Made by a program: the position numbers and the translations under genes. From Clostridia bacterium (GTDB lineage: Bacteria > Bacillota_A > Clostridia > Christensenellales > Aristaeellaceae), in NCBI GenBank assembly GCA_017399225.1, contig JAFQEB010000081.1, positions 1 to 23,376 on the forward strand: a DNA stretch of 23,376 bases, in the 5' to 3' direction. Below, in pieces: positions 15,488 through 23,355 of this stretch. The number at the start of each line of letters is the position of its first letter. The first letter of the stretch is position 1. The notes under the pieces were generated by a model. The model had not been told where the DNA came from. It saw only the letters and a program-made list of their open reading frames with translations, and searched no databases.

Positions 15488-16473
15488 TGCGCAGGCTGAT
15501 CCCCCTGTTCCTTTGCCTGCTGCTTTTCAGCAGCTGCTCTCCCCACGATCCTCTGGCCGATATGGCACAGCCTGCCGCCGATGAGCAGCTGACCGTCCCT
15601 GTGCCCGCCGCGGAGCAGACGTCCGCCCAGGCCCAGGCTGTAACGCTGTGGTTCCGTTTTGGCGACGAGCCCCTGCTGGCGCCGGAGAGCCGCACCATCG
15701 TCACATCCCCCACTGCGCCCTTTGAAATGACGCTCCTGCAGGCCCTCATTGGCGGGCCCTCGGCTGGTATGCTGGAGCTGAACAGCCTCTTCCCCCCCGG
15801 AACCAGGGTCGTATCCACCTACCGTCAGGGCAGGCTGCTCTTTGTTACCCTGTCCCGCCAGATCATGAACGCCTATGCGGACGAGCCGGAATTCTGGCAA
15901 TCGTCGCCGCAATGGGCAAGCGAGGTCCCCCTGCGCCGCCAGCTCGCCATGCAGGCCATCGCCGCCACAGTTACGGAAAACTGTGAGGTGGATCAGGTGG
16001 TCGTCCTGGTGGAGCAGGGCGCGCAGCCTACCGACAGTATGCGTCTGCGCCAGAGCTACTACCGCACCGGCGCCGATGCGTCCGCCCTGGCCGCGCCCCT
16101 GACGCGGGAGGAGGATCTGCTGCTGACCCCGCAGACCACGCTGGACATCATCCTGCGCTGTTGGTCAGAAAGAAACTGGGCGCGCCTGTACCGCTACGTT
16201 GCCAGTACAGATCCTGCCCAGAGTGCAGCGCGCCCTGATGTCGCCGATTTCACAGCGCAGATGGATCGCCTGCCCCTCCTGACGGACTACTCCTTTGAAG
16301 GCGGCAGCGTCAGCTATGACGGCGGCAGTGCTGCCTTCACCGCAGATCTGACGCTGATGGCGTCCGGGCAGGAATACACAGCCGGAAGCAGTGTGATCCG
16401 CCTGACCCGCGAGCGGGGCATATGGCGCATCGGCCTGAGTCAGCTGACCACGCGGGAGGTGACTGCCCCATGA
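15484..16473 (+). CDS. GerMN-domain lipoprotein
   Basis: A 329-residue exported lipoprotein. The signal sequence (MMRRLIPLFLCLLLFSSC) ends in a lipobox with Cys18. A GerMN domain spans about residues 50-178: VTLWFRFGDEPLLAPESRTI, TLLQALIGGP, FPPGTRVVSTYRQGRLLFVTLS, then the helix LAMQAIAATVTENCEVDQVVVLVE. Residues 215-328 form an NTF2/SnoaL-like tail (LDIILRCWSERNWARLYRYV to GIWRIGLSQL). GerMN domains occur in B. subtilis GerM (sporulation and germination) and actinobacterial LpqB. The ATGA overlap with the kinase gene indicates tight coupling. ATG 15487 is an alternative start that changes one residue. The role is likely envelope sensing or scaffolding, not catalysis. Confidence 0.85.
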   Translation: MMRRLIPLFLCLLLFSSCSPHDPLADMAQPAADEQLTVPVPAAEQTSAQAQAVTLWFRFGDEPLLAPESRTIVTSPTAPFEMTLLQALIGGPSAGMLELNSLFPPGTRVVSTYRQGRLLFVTLSRQIMNAYADEPEFWQSSPQWASEVPLRRQLAMQAIAATVTENCEVDQVVVLVEQGAQPTDSMRLRQSYYRTGADASALAAPLTREEDLLLTPQTTLDIILRCWSERNWARLYRYVASTDPAQSAARPDVADFTAQMDRLPLLTDYSFEGGSVSYDGGSAAFTADLTLMASGQEYTAGSSVIRLTRERGIWRIGLSQLTTREVTAP

Positions 16474-17972
16474 AGAGCAAGCGTCTGATCTGCCTGATGC
16501 TGTGCGCGCTGCTGCTGACGGGCTGCGCCGCCCAGGATGCGCCGCTTCCCGCTGCCGCGCCCACCCTGGCCCCGGACAGCACCGCCTTCGCAGCCCCCAT
16601 CGGCGACGCAGGGCTCATGCACAGCACCCCTGCCGCCTACGTCCTTTCCAGCCCGGATGGACAGCGGCTGCTCTACACCTATCGGGACACGCCCCTTGAT
16701 CGCAGCCAGCATCCCGCCGAGGCCATCGTCAGCCAGCTCCTGAAAGCAGAGAGCACGGCGGCTGCACGGGCCGTAGGCGGCAGCGTGCCCCTCTCCCTCA
16801 CCGGCGTCAATCCCGTGGAGGTTTCCGGCGGCGTCTGCACCGTCAATCTCTCTGCAACAGCGCTGCAGCTCTCCCTGCAGGATCTCCACAGCGCCTGCTG
16901 TATGCTTGCGGAGACCCTTTGCAGCATCGACGGCATCCAAAGCGTGAACATCCTGATCGCCGGACGCCCCGTGGCGATGGACGCCGCCGGCTTCCTGCCC
17001 CTGGGGGCGCTCTCCGCAAGCCACGACGCCTCCCTGCCGCTGCTGTGGGAGCAGCTGGCCGCCAAGCGGACGCCGCTGGGCGAAAAGCCGACGGCCATGC
17101 CGCTGACAGCGGACGCTGCACTGTACTTTCCCCTGACCGGCGGCGCGGGCATCGTGCCGGAAACACGGCGGTTATCCTTCCCCGGGCAGCATCCTCAGCA
17201 GCTGGTATTGACCTTGCTGGAGGCACTCTCCGCCGGGCCGACTGCGCTGAGCGGCGTCAGCGCCATGCCTGACCTTTCCGCCATGATGATCGCGCCCCCG
17301 TCAGTCACCGACCTGAGCACCGGCGGCAAGCGCGTGACGCTGTACTTCCCCGAGGATCTTCGCAGCCGCATCAGCGCCCTGGGCGCAGATCCTGCCTGCA
17401 CCTTCGCCGGGATCGTGTACACGCTGACCACCTTCGTCCCCGCCCTGGAGCAGGTGTGCATCCTCATGGGCGAAAACGCGCTGACCAGCCTGCACCATCC
17501 GGTGCACGGTTCGCAGCTCTTCCCCGGCGGCGTTCTGACCCGCCAGGCCTTCGCGGCCTACCTGATGGCCCAGGCCTCTGTTTATCACGCCGAAGGGGAA
17601 AAGCTCCACGCGCACACAGTCTCCCTGCCGTACCGCAGTGCGCGGTCTCCCCGGGCGCTGCTGCTGCGCCTGGCCGATGCGCCCCCCGAGTGTGCCGTGC
17701 TTCCCGCCGGGCTCACGGACGCCGATATCCTCGGACTTTCCATCGAAGGCGATACGCTGCTGATCAACCTCTCCGCCCGGTATGCCGATATGATCAGGAA
17801 AAGCGCCATGGATCAGCGCCTGATGGCCTATGCCATCGTCAACACCATGTGCGACGGCCTGCAGATCCGGCGCGTCCGCTTCTTCTTCGGCAGCCAGAGC
17901 GTGGATACGCTGGGCGGCAGCCTGATCTGGAGCGGCGAATTTCTCCGCACGCCCGGCCTCATCATCCGATAA
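16470..17972 (+). CDS. Lipoprotein with about three GerMN-like repeats
   Basis: A 500-residue exported lipoprotein with a signal MKSKRLICLMLCALLLTGC; the lipid-bearing Cys is residue 19, followed by an Ala/Pro-rich linker. Three regions share the GerMN layout (a beta-strand, a 'Q-x-L' helix, then a strand pair G-x-x-x-x-x-x-L, then a helix and a V-x-I/F strand). They are about 55-170 (clear: GGVCTVNLSATALQL, CSIDGIQSVNILIAGRPV), 215-335 (divergent: ALYFPLTGGAGIVPETRRLSF, GKRVTLYFPEDL) and 382-482 (GDTLLINLSARYADM, IRRVRFFFGSQSVDTLGG). The ATG overlaps the stop of the preceding lipoprotein gene (ATGA), and GGGAGGTGA supplies the ribosome binding site. The first ORF-frame Met upstream lies inside the previous gene and is rejected. 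No known close homolog is recognised; the function is unknown. Confidence 0.78.
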   Translation: MKSKRLICLMLCALLLTGCAAQDAPLPAAAPTLAPDSTAFAAPIGDAGLMHSTPAAYVLSSPDGQRLLYTYRDTPLDRSQHPAEAIVSQLLKAESTAAARAVGGSVPLSLTGVNPVEVSGGVCTVNLSATALQLSLQDLHSACCMLAETLCSIDGIQSVNILIAGRPVAMDAAGFLPLGALSASHDASLPLLWEQLAAKRTPLGEKPTAMPLTADAALYFPLTGGAGIVPETRRLSFPGQHPQQLVLTLLEALSAGPTALSGVSAMPDLSAMMIAPPSVTDLSTGGKRVTLYFPEDLRSRISALGADPACTFAGIVYTLTTFVPALEQVCILMGENALTSLHHPVHGSQLFPGGVLTRQAFAAYLMAQASVYHAEGEKLHAHTVSLPYRSARSPRALLLRLADAPPECAVLPAGLTDADILGLSIEGDTLLINLSARYADMIRKSAMDQRLMAYAIVNTMCDGLQIRRVRFFFGSQSVDTLGGSLIWSGEFLRTPGLIIR

Positions 17973-17999
17973 CCGATCCTCACAGGAGGCATGATCCCC

Positions 18000-19472
18000 A
18001 TGAAGCTCTGTACCCTGTGCCACTGGCTGCTGGAAAAGCGGCGGTGGCTGCTGCTGCCTGCCGCCATGGCGCTTGCCCTGGCGCTGTCCTTCGTGCTGCC
18101 CACGCCGCTGTGGCTGCTTATGTGTGCCGCGGTGACGCTGCCGGCCGGCCTGACGCTCCTCTACGCCTGGAGGATGCGCGGCCTCGTACTGACGGGCAAC
18201 AGCCGGCCCGTGGCGCCCCAGGACGCCCAGGCGGAGATCGTTGCCGTCGACGCCTCGCTGCTGGATCAGGGAATGCAGCTCCAGGCGGCGGCCCAGCCCT
18301 TTGAGATCGTGCCGGAAATGTCGCTGCGGATGGGTGGCGGCGCGCTGCTGCTGGGTACCGCCATGGCACTGCTGGCAGATCGTCTCCCTGACCGGGAGCG
18401 CCGCGCAGTCCTGAAGGGCGCAGAGGCACTGAACCTGCGCAGCGCCGCCCTGAAGCAGCAGTATCCCGCCGTATATCAGGGAACAGAGGACGGCATGGAC
18501 TGCCTTTCCGTCCAGGACGGCAATCAGGAGCGCAGCTACTTCATGGGCGATGCGGATACCGTCACAAGCTGCTGCGGCTCCATCTGGGATGGAAGTCTGC
18601 GCCTCATGGGTGAAGCCGACCGCCGGCGCATCCTGGAAAGCGCAGGGCAGATGAAAATGGGCGGCCGCCGCGTGATCGCCTACGCGACCGCCGCAGGCAA
18701 TGAAAAACCTGCCTTCCTGGGGCTGATCACCCTTGGGGACATGCTGAACCTGCAAGCCATTTTTGAAATGAACAAGCTGCGGGACATGGGCCTGACCCTG
18801 ATGCTGCGGGACGACGGCGCGGCGCCGCTGGATATCGCCGCGCTGCGCAACACCCTGGAGCTCCCCGACCTGCACGCCCGGCCTGATATCTGCCTCTGTG
18901 CGGGCGAGCCTTACCCGGATCAGCATTGCCTGAGCATCCTGATGGAGAAGGATCGTCCGCTGTCGGGCCCGCTCCGGCTGCTGCGGGAGCATTACAGCTT
19001 CATGACCCGGCTGCTGTGCGGTGTCTTCCGGACGGGCGCAGCCATTTTTCTCTGCTGCATGCTGGCAGGCGGCAACGCCTCCGTGCTGCTGTCGGCCATC
19101 GTGCTCGCAGCGGCTGTCACGACCTTCGGTGACTCCGGCGAAGCTGCGCCCCTCAGATGGTATTCCGCTGCCTTTGCCGCCGCCTGCTGCCTCCCCGTCC
19201 GGATGCTGCTGAACGCCGCCGCCCCCCTGGCAGCCGATGCTGCAGGGAGCTGCCTCTGCACCCTGCTGGCGGCGCTGCTTTCCCTGGCCCTTGCGCCCCG
19301 CCCGCGCCAGCTCACCCCTATGGCGCTGCTGCCGCTGGCCGTGAGCACCCTCGGCTCGCTCCTGCCGCTCCTGACGGCTCTGCCGCAAACCCTGCTGCCA
19401 GGGGCCTTCGTCATTGTATGCGCCCTCCTCATCGGACTGAGCACCCTGCTGATCCACTGGCGCAGAACGTAA
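18000..19472 (+). CDS. P-type ATPase-like membrane protein lacking catalytic motifs
   Basis: A 490-residue integral membrane protein. TM1-TM2 lie at about 15-57, a soluble region at 60-335, and four to six hydrophobic segments at 336-486. The soluble part follows a P-type ATPase in order. VDASLLDQGMQL (83-94) stands where DKTGTLT-x-x-x-M would be. SYFMGDADTVTSCCGSIWDG (179-198) sits at the KGAPE site, GGRRVIAYA (221-229) at 'G-x-RVLA-x-A', and AFLGLITLGDMLNLQAIFEMNKLRDMGLTLML (238-269) at the 'FLGLxxxxDPPR...I..L..aGI' stretch. SILMEKDRPLSGPLRLLREHY (312-332) matches the segment after the hinge. DKTGT, KGA and GDGxND are lost and no actuator domain is present. ATG 18000 (AGGAGG ten bases upstream) is preferred to 17991 (one base). 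It is probably a pseudo-enzyme with a sensing or scaffold role. Confidence 0.6.
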   Translation: MKLCTLCHWLLEKRRWLLLPAAMALALALSFVLPTPLWLLMCAAVTLPAGLTLLYAWRMRGLVLTGNSRPVAPQDAQAEIVAVDASLLDQGMQLQAAAQPFEIVPEMSLRMGGGALLLGTAMALLADRLPDRERRAVLKGAEALNLRSAALKQQYPAVYQGTEDGMDCLSVQDGNQERSYFMGDADTVTSCCGSIWDGSLRLMGEADRRRILESAGQMKMGGRRVIAYATAAGNEKPAFLGLITLGDMLNLQAIFEMNKLRDMGLTLMLRDDGAAPLDIAALRNTLELPDLHARPDICLCAGEPYPDQHCLSILMEKDRPLSGPLRLLREHYSFMTRLLCGVFRTGAAIFLCCMLAGGNASVLLSAIVLAAAVTTFGDSGEAAPLRWYSAAFAAACCLPVRMLLNAAAPLAADAAGSCLCTLLAALLSLALAPRPRQLTPMALLPLAVSTLGSLLPLLTALPQTLLPGAFVIVCALLIGLSTLLIHWRRT

Positions 19473-19482
19473 AAATTCACGG

Positions 19483-19544
19483 TTTACATGCAAATGTTCA
19501 TAAGTCGTTCATCACCATGCAAAATACATCGTATATACTATGAT
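19483..19544 (+). promoter_or_regulatory. Promoter/operator region of the HtrA gene
   Basis: An AT-rich tract with -10-like boxes (TATACT 19534-19539, TATGAT 19539-19544) but no convincing -35. Upstream are GTTCAT repeated exactly 11 bases apart (19496-19501, 19507-19512), CATGCAAA repeated 29 bases apart (19487-19494, 19516-19523) and TTTACA (19483-19488). Direct repeats at one helical turn are the usual binding layout of OmpR-family regulators. No terminator is seen between the operon above and this gene. Confidence 0.4.
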
Positions 19545-19597
19545 CACAGCCAACAAAGAGGCTGCTCCATCCGACCATTTACAGGAGGTACTTATCG

Positions 19598-20890
19598 ATG
19601 AGCAATCGCATTCGCCGCATGGTAGGCTGCGCAGCTATGGCGCTGGCCTGCCTGATGATCGGCTCCGCCATGACCCAGACGCTGACCCCTATCGCCGCTG
19701 CTGAGCAGGAACAGGCAGTCACCAAGGTCATCCACACCAGCCCCTTCACCGCTGCCATCGCGGAAGTCCGCAGCAGCGTGGTGGGCGTGAGCAATTATCA
19801 GAAGGTGACCTACGGCAATTACGGCAACGGCTACGGCAGCTTCTACTTCGGCTTCGGCTACGGTTACGGCGGCCGCGGCAACGAGAAGGAACCTGAGACC
19901 CGCGAGGAGCTGGCCTCCACCGGCTCCGGCGTGGTGATCGGCAATGGCTTCGTGCTGACGAACTACCATGTGGTCGAGGACGCCTCTTCCCTGAAGGTGA
20001 CCGTCACCGACGATGCCGGCGAGACCTCGGAATTCGCCGCTTCCCTGGTAGCCTATGACGAAAACCTGGACGCGGCCATCATCTATGCCCCCGAGTGCGA
20101 GCTGCCCCCCGTCGTGCTGGGCGACAGCGACAGCCTGCTGGTGGGCGACTGGGCCATCTGCATCGGCAATCCCCTGGGCTTTGCCAAGACCACCACGGTG
20201 GGCGTCGTGTCCGCGCTGAACCGCTCGGTGGAGTCCGAGACCTATGACCGCTACGGCCGCCGCGAGACCATCTCCAACGCCATGATCCAGGTCGATGCTG
20301 CCATCAACTCCGGCAACTCCGGCGGCGGCATGTTCTCCGTGACGGGCGAGCTGATGGGCATCCCCACCCTCAAGTACTCCGGCAGCTACTTCTCCGGCTC
20401 GGCGGTAGAGGGCATCGGCATGTGCATCCCCGTCAACGCCGTCAAGCCCCTGATCGACGACGTGCTCAGCGGCCGCATCCAGGCCATTCCCCCGGAGGAG
20501 AGCGCCGAGGCGGAGACTGAAACCGCCGGCGGTCTGGTGGGCAGGCCCCGCCTGGGCGTGAGCATCGCGGACGTGAACACCAACACCCGCGCCGCCATGC
20601 TGGGCCAGATCCCGGACGGCGTGTTCATCACCGAGGTGGAGGAGAATTCCCCCGCCCAGAAGGCCGGTATGGAAGAGGGCGATATCGTTGTCGAGATCAA
20701 CGGCACCATCATCACCTCCGCCAGCCAGATGCAGAGCGTTGTGGGCAACTATGCCGCCGGCGACGCCCTGAAGGTGAAGGTCTACCGTGCCCCCGGCATC
20801 CTGGATATCTCCGGCAACGAAGACGCCCCCGACGGCGAGTACGTCGACCTGGAGGTCACCCTGGCCATTATCGACGATATCAAGCAGTAA
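19598..20890 (+). CDS. HtrA/DegP-type serine protease with PDZ domain
   Basis: A 430-residue envelope protease that degrades or refolds damaged exported proteins. A signal or anchor segment spans about 8-34. The chymotrypsin-fold domain holds the triad His124 (LTNYHVVED), Asp158 (ENLDAAII) and Ser241 (GNSGGGMF, where most relatives have GNSGGPL). A PDZ domain follows at about 317-425 (RLGVSIADV, GVFITEVEENSPAQKAGMEEGDIVVEING). Residues 72-93 form an unusual Tyr/Gly/Phe-rich stretch before the protease core. AGGAGGT lies eight bases before the ATG. It has its own upstream region but follows the kinase/GerMN operon, recalling CssRS control of htrA in Bacillus. The catalytic assignment is secure; the regulatory link is inferred. 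Confidence 0.92.
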   Translation: MSNRIRRMVGCAAMALACLMIGSAMTQTLTPIAAAEQEQAVTKVIHTSPFTAAIAEVRSSVVGVSNYQKVTYGNYGNGYGSFYFGFGYGYGGRGNEKEPETREELASTGSGVVIGNGFVLTNYHVVEDASSLKVTVTDDAGETSEFAASLVAYDENLDAAIIYAPECELPPVVLGDSDSLLVGDWAICIGNPLGFAKTTTVGVVSALNRSVESETYDRYGRRETISNAMIQVDAAINSGNSGGGMFSVTGELMGIPTLKYSGSYFSGSAVEGIGMCIPVNAVKPLIDDVLSGRIQAIPPEESAEAETETAGGLVGRPRLGVSIADVNTNTRAAMLGQIPDGVFITEVEENSPAQKAGMEEGDIVVEINGTIITSASQMQSVVGNYAAGDALKVKVYRAPGILDISGNEDAPDGEYVDLEVTLAIIDDIKQ

Positions 20891-20895
20891 TATGC

Positions 20896-20935
20896 AAGGC
20901 CCGGACTGCACTGTTCCGCAGTCCGGGCCTTCTTA
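20896..20935. terminator. Bidirectional terminator between HtrA and the regulator remnant
   Basis: AAGGCCCGGACTGC (20896-20909) and GCAGTCCGGGCCTT (20918-20931) form a perfect 14-base-pair stem with an eight-base loop, five bases after the HtrA stop. The stop codon of the minus-strand regulator (20935-20933) touches its other side, so it can serve both convergent genes. Confidence 0.85.
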
Positions 20936-21634
20936 TGGGGTGAAATAGCTCGAATTGCCCATGAAGAAATAGTGGATACCCTCATAGGTCATCAGCTCCT
21001 GGGCAAAGATCAGTACGGCGTAAAGCAGGTGGAGCTTCGATTCGCCCTGGGTCAGCTCATAGTACACCAGCGGCGTTTCGTCGATCAGCAGCTCCCGCCG
21101 GGAGAACAGCCGACTGATTTTCAGCATCACGCCCAGCCGCTCTGCGTCCTCCACCCCGGCCATTTTCGCCAGGGAGGGCAGCGTGAAATTCAGCATCCGC
21201 CGGGAGATGATCACCTGCATGGCGCGGCGGAAGTCCTCGTCCGACAGCAGTCGCAGCAGGTCGAGATTCTCCGTCCGACTGAACAGGCTGCTCCAGCCCT
21301 CCTCCGGCTTGCGCAGAGCCAGCGCCCCCAGCTTCTCCCGGAAGTACAGCACATCCCGGTCGTTCTCGATCACGCTGCGCTGGCGTGGATCGGCCTTCAT
21401 GACCTTCCTGTACTGGGCCAGCTGATCCTCGAATTTCCCGTCCAGTTCAGGATTGTAGAACGTGCCGACGATGGTCTCCCGAACCGCGTCAATCACCCGG
21501 TCGATGACTTCCGCCTGGGGGACGCTGCGGTGTTTTTCCTCGCGTCCATAGAGCACGTCGATGGTCACGCCGAAGGTATCTGCCAGCACGGGCAGCAGGG
21601 CGATATCGGGATAGGTAGTGCTCGTTTCACTCAA
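20933..21634 (-). pseudogene. XRE-family regulator remnant, N-terminal helix-turn-helix lost
   Basis: The open frame (233 residues, TTG at 21634 directly after a TAA codon) begins SETSTTYPDIALLPVLADTFGVTIDVLYG. This is the segment that normally comes right after the 'S-K/R-W-E' end of an XRE helix-turn-helix ('WE-x-G-x-x-YPDI-x-LLP-x-LA-x-x-F-x-V-x-x-D-x-L-x-G'). The rest is a helical sensing domain (about 45-228) of the type fused to clostridial XRE regulators. No ribosome binding site precedes the TTG. The missing front half, about 60 residues, was presumably separated by insertion of the neighbouring recombinase element, whose gene ends 22 bases away. The C-terminal part looks intact and without frameshifts, so the insertion is recent. 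The original targets are unknown. Confidence 0.8.
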
Positions 21635-21656
21635 TTAAGGATATAGGTGTCATGGT

Positions 21657-23273
21657 TTAGTCGATTTTCCCGACAAATCGGTAGTAGATTTCGATCTTCT
21701 GCGTCCGCTGGCCGCCTTCGCCCTTGACAGCTTCATGGATCACGATCTTCTCGATCAGCTCATTCAGCATTTCAGCAGTCAGTGCCGTCGGATTCACATA
21801 GCGCTTGATCAGCTCCAGCCACTTTGCCGTATTCTCAGTGGTCTGGCGATCAGCTGCCAGCGCGTCCTTCAGCTGGGCAATCTGCGCAGTAAGCGCCTGT
21901 TGCTCATCCTGGTATTTCTCGGACAGCATCGTGAAGCTGTATTCTGTGATACGGTCGGCTGACCAGTCTTCGTACAGCTTCATGAACAGACGATCCACTT
22001 CAGCTTTACGCTTCTCTGCTTTCGCAAGGGCTGCCGCCTGCTTTATGCTGACAGCGGCTTTTTCCTTATCGCCAGCATTCAGCAGTTCACGATACAAGGT
22101 AGCTTCATCAACGGCGGCACGCTGCGACCAGTATTGCAGACGGGACAGAACATAGCTGTACAGCACATCGTAGCGGACATAATGCGCGGTGCATTTGCCC
22201 AACGACTTTCCATACTGCCTGTAATTCAGACAGTTATAGTAGCTGTACGGAGTCTTGTTTGACTTGTTGGTTGCGAAACTCAGTGACCACCCACAGTCAG
22301 AACAGCGAAGCAGTCCAGCGAAAATCTGAGTAGTGGCATCCTTCATCCGACGGCGGCGATGGTCAATCTGCTCCTGCACACGATAGAACACATCCTTGCT
22401 GATGATAGCTTCGTGTGTTCCTTCTACCCGTACCCATTCCTCCTCTGGCTTACGAATCCTCCGTTTGTTTTTATAGGAGATATTCGTCTGCTTGTTGTGG
22501 ATGGTATTGCCGATGTAGGTCTCATCGCGTAGGATACTTTTGATTGCTGCCAGCGTCCAGGCATAGGATTTCTCTTCAGGCTGATCAGCGTAAATATGAG
22601 CGAATTTCCCATAACGCTGATATTGGATGAAGCCAGGTGTCGGAACCTTTTCGGAAATCAGCACGCGGCCAATCTTTGCCGAACCTGCGCCGTGCAACGC
22701 CATGTCGAAAATCTTCTCAATGATCCATTTTGTTTCAGGATCAACGATCAGATGATTCCGCCTGTTCGGATCTTTCATGTACCCCAACGGAGCGTAGGTC
22801 ACCATGCGCTCTCCGGCAGCATGCTTCGCATGAAGCGCCGTTTTCACCTTACGGCTGGTGTCTTTGGCGTACCATTCGTTGAACAGGTTCTTGAAGGGCA
22901 CAAAGTCGGACAATCCGCGATCGGTGTCTTCGTTCTCCGCAACGGCGATGAAGCGTACCTTCTTCTCCGGAAAGACATATTCCAGATAGAAGTCCATCGT
23001 CACATGCTCACGTCCGAAGCGGCTCAGGTCTTTCACCACGATGCAGGTGATCTTCCCAGCATCAACGTCGTCCATCATCCGCTGAAAGGCAGGACGCTCA
23101 AAGTTGGTTCCGCTCCAGCCATCGTCCACGTATTCATCAACAACGTGGAGTTGCTGTTCCTGGGCGAACTTACGCAGGATGGTCCTCTGCGTTTCAATGG
23201 AAACGCTGTCGCCAAAGCGTTCGTCGTCACGGCTGAGTCTCATATATAGTGCGGTATTGTTTGGTTGTTTCAA
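21657..23273 (-). CDS. Large serine recombinase (site-specific integrase) with C-terminal DUF4368-like region
   Basis: A 538-residue recombinase. The resolvase domain (about 1-145) has nucleophile Ser14 in YMRLSRDDE, the SVSIETQRTIL helix, EYVDDGWSGTNFERPAFQRMM and VVKDLSRFGREH. The recombinase domain follows (APLGYMKDPNRRNHLIVDP, IKSILRDETYIGNTIHNK). A zinc ribbon comes next (CSDC ... YYNC ... GKC), then a coiled coil (about 400-490) and a tail like DUF4368 (LNELIEKIVIHEAVK to IEIYYRF). The start is TTG 23273: AGAAGGAGG lies six bases upstream, while the longer frame from ATG 23303 includes that site. Such enzymes integrate and excise clostridial conjugative or mobilizable elements. It sits at the element's edge and its insertion disrupts the XRE gene. 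Confidence 0.93.
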   Translation of the reverse strand: MKQPNNTALYMRLSRDDERFGDSVSIETQRTILRKFAQEQQLHVVDEYVDDGWSGTNFERPAFQRMMDDVDAGKITCIVVKDLSRFGREHVTMDFYLEYVFPEKKVRFIAVAENEDTDRGLSDFVPFKNLFNEWYAKDTSRKVKTALHAKHAAGERMVTYAPLGYMKDPNRRNHLIVDPETKWIIEKIFDMALHGAGSAKIGRVLISEKVPTPGFIQYQRYGKFAHIYADQPEEKSYAWTLAAIKSILRDETYIGNTIHNKQTNISYKNKRRIRKPEEEWVRVEGTHEAIISKDVFYRVQEQIDHRRRRMKDATTQIFAGLLRCSDCGWSLSFATNKSNKTPYSYYNCLNYRQYGKSLGKCTAHYVRYDVLYSYVLSRLQYWSQRAAVDEATLYRELLNAGDKEKAAVSIKQAAALAKAEKRKAEVDRLFMKLYEDWSADRITEYSFTMLSEKYQDEQQALTAQIAQLKDALAADRQTTENTAKWLELIKRYVNPTALTAEMLNELIEKIVIHEAVKGEGGQRTQKIEIYYRFVGKID

Positions 23274-23298
23274 ATTTATCCTCCTTCTGATGAAACAA

Positions 23299-23355
23299 CC
23301 CACGCTTACACAATACTTGCACCTCCATTATAGCGCAAGCGTGGGCTGTATGCAA
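23299..23355 (-). promoter_or_regulatory. Recombinase promoter inside nested inverted repeats
   Basis: The minus strand has TTGCAT (23355-23350) and TATAAT (23332-23327) with a 17-base spacer, a near-consensus promoter. CCCACGCTT (23299-23307) and AAGCGTGGG (23337-23345) are perfect nine-base inverted repeats flanking the -10 box. A smaller pair, CTTGC (23316-23320) and GCAAG (23335-23339), is nested inside. Candidates are an operator or a recombinase binding site. The last 21 bases of the window show nothing further. Confidence 0.6.

Noticed and set aside
17301..19493. A 730-codon open frame on the minus strand
   Set aside because: It is antisense to the GerMN lipoprotein and the ATPase-like gene, is rich in Gln, Gly and His as expected of reverse-strand shadows, and has no recognisable domain.
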